Source of the DNA: Anaerolinea thermophila UNI-1
GTDB lineage: Bacteria; Chloroflexota; Anaerolineae; Anaerolineales; Anaerolineaceae
Reading direction: 5' to 3'
Assembly: GCF_000199675.1 (NCBI RefSeq)
Contig: NC_014960.1
Coordinates: 2,852,001-2,916,000, forward strand
Length of the DNA: 64,000 nucleotides
Part shown: positions 60,819 through 64,000 of the stretch, in pieces
Position numbering within the stretch: position 1 is the stretch's first letter
Layout: each line of letters opens with the position of its first letter
The notes under the pieces: generated by a model
What the model was told of the DNA's origin: nothing
Database searches by the model: none
The model's input: the letters and a program-made list of their open reading frames with translations, nothing else
Made by a program: the position numbers and the translations under genes

Positions 60819-63774
60819 TTTCCATCCAGCCTTTCACAGTCTCAATGCTCGGCACTTTAATCTCTTTGACACGCACACCGTTTTGAATGTAACCAAATTC
60901 TTCCATCTTGCGCAAAATCTCACGGTTAATGATCACCACGGCATTGTCAATTGCCACACGGGGATTGGCGCCGTCGAAAACAATGCGATTCCAGACGTTG
61001 CTCAACTCACGTTCCTGCATGTAACTGCCGGGGAGTTTGACCGGTTCCTGCAACCACTGCCACTGCTCCAGAATCACCTCTTTATGTTCCTCGGGAATCG
61101 GCAGGGCTTGGAAGGCTTCCAGATTGGCAGAGTTCCACAGATATTCCCGCCCGTAGTTGAGGATAAGTTCCTGCTGGAAAGCCTTTTGCGTCTCGGTAGA
61201 CATCCACCATTTGAGGAATGTCCAGGACTCGTCAGGTTTGTCCGTATCAGCAAACATGATACAGGCTTGCGCCGAACCGGTGGCGTAGCGCAGTTGCCTG
61301 CCATCGGGCAGGACGGTGGCGGGGTACAGGCTCATGCCCCACAAGCCGTCAATCTCCGGCGCGGCTGTGAGCAGTTTAATGTAGGTTTCAAAGTTGGAAA
61401 TGCCGATAGGGATACTGCCGTAGCGGAAGCGGTCGTAAAAATTGGCAGTGGTCAGCGGCATGCCGTAAATGGTGAAACTCTCTGCCATAAAGCGGATGGC
61501 TTGGATAGCTTCTTCACTGCCCAGCCCGGACATGCCATCCGGGGTGTATAACTGCGCACCGTGATTAAAGATATAGGGGGCAGTCACCAGATAGCCTTTC
61601 AGCCCTGCACCGCTGGAGAGCGGGGTGTTGTAGTTCAAGCCGTAGCGCTGAAGTTCGGGCAAAATCTCGATAACTTCCTGCCAGGTTTGGGGGATGGGCA
61701 ATCCCAGCGCGCCCATGATATCGCGGCGGTAGTACGTGACCCAGAAATCCTGCGTCTCGGGGATGGCATACACTGAGTCATCAATGATGTAAGAAAGTAA
61801 TGAACCGGGGGAATAAATGCGAATGAAAGAATCGAAATCCTCAAAAGATCGCAGGTCGTACAGGGCATTACGGATGGCAAGTTCGTAGGGGATATTGGTA
61901 CTGATGCCCAATGCCACATCGGGCTGAATCCCGGCGGCAACCGCCAGCGCCAGTTTGGACTCGTTGGGCATGATGGAGAATTTGACTTTGATGCCCGTTT
62001 GGGGTGTGAATTGCTGGTCTGCCAGTGTCTGCATCAAATCCACGTACTGGCGGGGACGGTTAACCCACACCTCAATCTCGTCCTCGCCCGCGCCAATGGA
62101 CTGGTACGGCACGGGCTGGAAAGAATGCAGGAAGCGCTTGACGCCTTCCACCATCGAAGTGGTGACGGGAATCTTTACCGGCTCAGGTGGGGTATCGGGG
62201 GAGTGGATGTAAATTTTATCCAGGGTGAGCGGTTGGGCTTGAAGCGAGGGCAAAATGCTCCCCAGCAACTGCGCCGCCGACCCCGTGCCTTCCGAGAAAC
62301 GATTCAGGCGGATGGGCATTTTATCGGGGTCTTCCGCCAGAAAGCGGATGTTCTCGATTGCCATCTGATACGCCAGCAGTTCCTGGGAGCGCACCCCGCG
62401 GTTGATCTCGCTGAGCACATGCACATCCGCTTCAAGGTCGGCGGCAATGGCAAGCAGGCGCTCGCGGAGATCGGGGATGTAATCGCTCATATTCCATTCT
62501 TTATACACATCCACTTGATTGCCCGTCAGGCTTTTGATTTCCAGCGCCAGGTCATTGATATCCAGCAGGACTTTTTTGATTTTTTCGATGGCTTGCTCGT
62601 AGGGAGCCAGGGTCACCTCAATGCCCAGCACATGCCTGCCTTCGGTGAGATAAATGCGGTAAGGTTCATCCCTGCCCAGAGGGATGTTTTCCCAATCGGA
62701 AGTGTAGGGAAAAGGCACAGCGCTCAGTTCGTCAAACAGCACCTGGTCATCCAGGGTAATTTTTCGGAAAGAGGTAAAGTTGCTCTTGGTATTCTGCAAC
62801 GCCCGAAAGGTGATGTGATACATGCCTTCCTGAGGCACGGAAAACTCATAGTACACGGCACTGCCACTGTGCACCCAGGACTCGCCACCCAACGTATTGA
62901 GCAATAGCCGGTAGGTGTCGTAGGGAGTCACGCCCAGACTGCGGTTGTTCACCGGTCGAACAGCAGTATCGTTCTTAAAAGAGGGAAATTCGGCTTCCAG
63001 CGCAATCAGCACACGCGAGGAATCAGGCGCAGAATGATTTTGCACATACTCAGCATAAGAAGGATAAGGTTGGAAAGGCTCAAGGTAAATGCTTCCCAAC
63101 AGCATGGACTCTCGGGTCATGCGAAAGTCAAAGGTGTGCACCCCTGCCGCCAAAGGAATGCGCAGGGGATATTTATGACTGAACGCCGCATCGCGCAGGG
63201 GTACGCGGCTCCAGCGGATGAGGCGTTGTTGAGGGATGAGAATCTCGTTGCCGTAGCGATCCAGCGGGAACGTATCAGAAGTGTTTTGATAAAAGAGCGG
63301 GAAGACCAGGCGGCGGGCTTCAGGCAGGGGAAAATCCCCATCCACCTGCAAAGACCCTTCGGGGGGATTGACGGTCAAATCACCCACCGCCGCCATATCG
63401 AACCAGACCGTGTACTCGCCATCCTGCGCAATCGTCACTTCGAAAGTGATGCGGTCACCGGTTTGAACATACACGGCAGGTTTGGGATAATCCTGCGCCT
63501 CAGGGTGATACATCAGCGGCAAGCCCAGGGAATCGGCGCGAATCTCGATGGTTCCCGGAACCGATTGGGGTAACGTTGCAGGTAAAGCCGAAACCGCCTG
63601 CACCGGGGAAGTCACCGCGGGCATCAACATGCCCAGCATCAGCACCAGAGCAATGAGAACACGCACAACCCTGTATGAATTCAGCATACCCCAAACCTGT
63701 TGACGATTTTGAGGAAGACCGCCATACCCTTCAGGCTCTCTGGCAGAGCGGCGTCCGGGCATGGCGGTCTCCAT
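60805..63774 (-). CDS. very large extracellular solute-binding protein with N-terminal accessory domains
   Basis: The product is 989 residues from ATG 63774 (AAAGGGATCATC before it); ATG 63687 would start right at the signal peptide (VVRVLIALVLMLGMLMPAV) but has only GGGGT next to it, so either start is possible. Normal sugar-binding proteins are 400-450 residues. About 70-300 and 300-400 look like two carbohydrate-binding jelly-roll modules (DGEYTVWFDMAAVGDL, EGMYHITFRALQNTKSN). A helical region follows (400-540). The binding-protein core runs from about 563 (EIEVWVNRPRQYVDLMQTLA) to the end, with IPETQDFWVTYYRRDIMGALG and PDESWTFLKWWMSTETQKAF. It is secreted; no lipobox was seen. Confidence 0.82.
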   Translation of the reverse strand: METAMPGRRSAREPEGYGGLPQNRQQVWGMLNSYRVVRVLIALVLMLGMLMPAVTSPVQAVSALPATLPQSVPGTIEIRADSLGLPLMYHPEAQDYPKPAVYVQTGDRITFEVTIAQDGEYTVWFDMAAVGDLTVNPPEGSLQVDGDFPLPEARRLVFPLFYQNTSDTFPLDRYGNEILIPQQRLIRWSRVPLRDAAFSHKYPLRIPLAAGVHTFDFRMTRESMLLGSIYLEPFQPYPSYAEYVQNHSAPDSSRVLIALEAEFPSFKNDTAVRPVNNRSLGVTPYDTYRLLLNTLGGESWVHSGSAVYYEFSVPQEGMYHITFRALQNTKSNFTSFRKITLDDQVLFDELSAVPFPYTSDWENIPLGRDEPYRIYLTEGRHVLGIEVTLAPYEQAIEKIKKVLLDINDLALEIKSLTGNQVDVYKEWNMSDYIPDLRERLLAIAADLEADVHVLSEINRGVRSQELLAYQMAIENIRFLAEDPDKMPIRLNRFSEGTGSAAQLLGSILPSLQAQPLTLDKIYIHSPDTPPEPVKIPVTTSMVEGVKRFLHSFQPVPYQSIGAGEDEIEVWVNRPRQYVDLMQTLADQQFTPQTGIKVKFSIMPNESKLALAVAAGIQPDVALGISTNIPYELAIRNALYDLRSFEDFDSFIRIYSPGSLLSYIIDDSVYAIPETQDFWVTYYRRDIMGALGLPIPQTWQEVIEILPELQRYGLNYNTPLSSGAGLKGYLVTAPYIFNHGAQLYTPDGMSGLGSEEAIQAIRFMAESFTIYGMPLTTANFYDRFRYGSIPIGISNFETYIKLLTAAPEIDGLWGMSLYPATVLPDGRQLRYATGSAQACIMFADTDKPDESWTFLKWWMSTETQKAFQQELILNYGREYLWNSANLEAFQALPIPEEHKEVILEQWQWLQEPVKLPGSYMQERELSNVWNRIVFDGANPRVAIDNAVVIINREILRKMEEFGYIQNGVRVKEIKVPSIETVKGWMENADR

Positions 63775-63780
63775 GATGAT

Positions 63781-63810
63781 CCCTTTGATTCGGTCAATCG
63801 AATCAAGGGG
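63781..63810. promoter_or_regulatory. intercistronic hairpin overlapping a ribosome site
   Basis: CCCTTTGATTCG (63781-63792) pairs with CGAATCAAGGGG (63799-63810), 12 bp with one G-U, loop 6 nt. On the minus strand the second arm contains the AAAGGG that precedes ATG 63774. No T-run follows. It may stabilise the upstream transcript or limit translation of the next gene; the symmetry also suits an operator. Confidence 0.45.
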
Positions 63811-63830
63811 TGGACGGGTTCACGCTTGCC

Positions 63831-64000
63831 TTATTTCAGGCTGGCTTCCACCTCGGCTTTGGCGTCGGCAAGAATCTTGTTGGCAAATTCTTCCAGTTTA
63901 GCGGCGTAGTCCTCGTACTTGAACTTGCCCTCGCTGGCGAAATTGAACATGTACCACATATTGACGTCCTTGTCCTCGCCGATGTCGATACCGGGCTTGC
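63831..64000 (-). CDS. C-terminal fragment of a probable sugar-binding protein
   Basis: The frame is open from the right edge to TAA at 63833-63831. The visible 55 or so residues include DIGEDKDVNMWYMFNFASEG and KYEDYAAKLEEFANKILADA with an amphipathic Ala/Lys/Glu-rich end (EVEASLK), which fits the C-terminal helices of an extracellular sugar-binding protein. It lies 56 bp upstream of the giant binding-protein gene on the same strand, so this is likely the receptor for the other permease pair. The main part lies outside the window. Confidence 0.5.
   Translation of the reverse strand, partial: KPGIDIGEDKDVNMWYMFNFASEGKFKYEDYAAKLEEFANKILADAKAEVEASLK

Noticed and set aside
1..64000. tRNA, rRNA, CRISPR arrays, phage genes, replication origin
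   Set aside because: Gaps between genes were read on both strands; no cloverleaf-like sequence, regular spaced repeats, phage structural genes or DnaA-box cluster was recognised.

Overview
The window looks like a chromosomal segment of a Chloroflexota bacterium, most likely class Anaerolineae. This is inferred from gene content and style: several NfeD/SDH-type membrane proteases, Pro/Thr-rich lipoprotein linkers, fermentative carbohydrate importers without their own ATPase, a baeRF-type release-factor-like protein, and dense ATGA-coupled operons. No rRNA, tRNA or CRISPR array was seen, so the taxonomy is an inference. Most of the sequence is fairly GC-rich; three stretches (about 12.4-25.4 kb, 27.8-34.2 kb and 34.2-38.45 kb) are clearly AT-richer by eye and hold accessory genes.

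Layout. 1-12.4 kb is housekeeping: a 5'-truncated baeRF protein, an SDH-type Clp-fold protease with a coiled-coil membrane partner, a rhomboid protease, a phosphoribosyltransferase-like protein coupled to MurJ, a SagB-type oxidoreductase, a LysM lipoprotein, a nucleoside phosphorylase, a GNAT acetyltransferase, lipoyl synthase, a hotdog thioesterase and an NfeD/ClpP-class protein. 12.5-19.5 kb is a compact type VII (ESX/WXG100) secretion module: a WXG100 protein, a three-ATPase EccC, a larger WXG100-like protein with a hydrophobic Gly-rich tail (candidate substrate), an EspG-like protein, and a YukD-like/FHA fusion. 19.5-23.3 kb is an insertion-sequence graveyard: a frameshifted ISAs1-type element, an amber-interrupted pseudogene, an inverted ISAs1 remnant, and an IS5-type element that cuts off a glycosyltransferase gene.

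23.3-40.1 kb is one minus-strand surface-glycan operon. An ABC exporter (wzm, wzt) comes first, then an asparagine-synthetase-like enzyme, an exostosin-like transferase, at least seven further glycosyltransferases, and a Wzy/WaaL-like membrane protein. Base composition shifts several times; the sharpest break is inside wzt, between its ATPase and its C-terminal cargo-recognition domain. 40.6-46.9 kb holds xseA-xseB, a divergent-PAP2 membrane protein, a large secreted subtilase with a P domain, and a 1-Cys peroxiredoxin driven by a perfect consensus promoter.

46.98-64 kb is one dense minus-strand carbohydrate-uptake locus entering from beyond the right edge: two solute-binding proteins (one about 990 residues with extra N-terminal domains), two permease pairs, an NHL/TPR/Yip1 membrane protein, a DUF5696-like putative glycosidase, two glycoamylase-domain proteins (one lipoprotein, one cytosolic), a LacI-type regulator and a GH35 beta-galactosidase. 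No ATPase is present. The natural reading is extracellular capture and trimming of a glycan, import, cytosolic degradation and LacI-type feedback. The substrate cannot be told from sequence. The two best candidates for something undescribed are the minimal type VII module and the SBP/NHL-Yip1/DUF5696 transport system.
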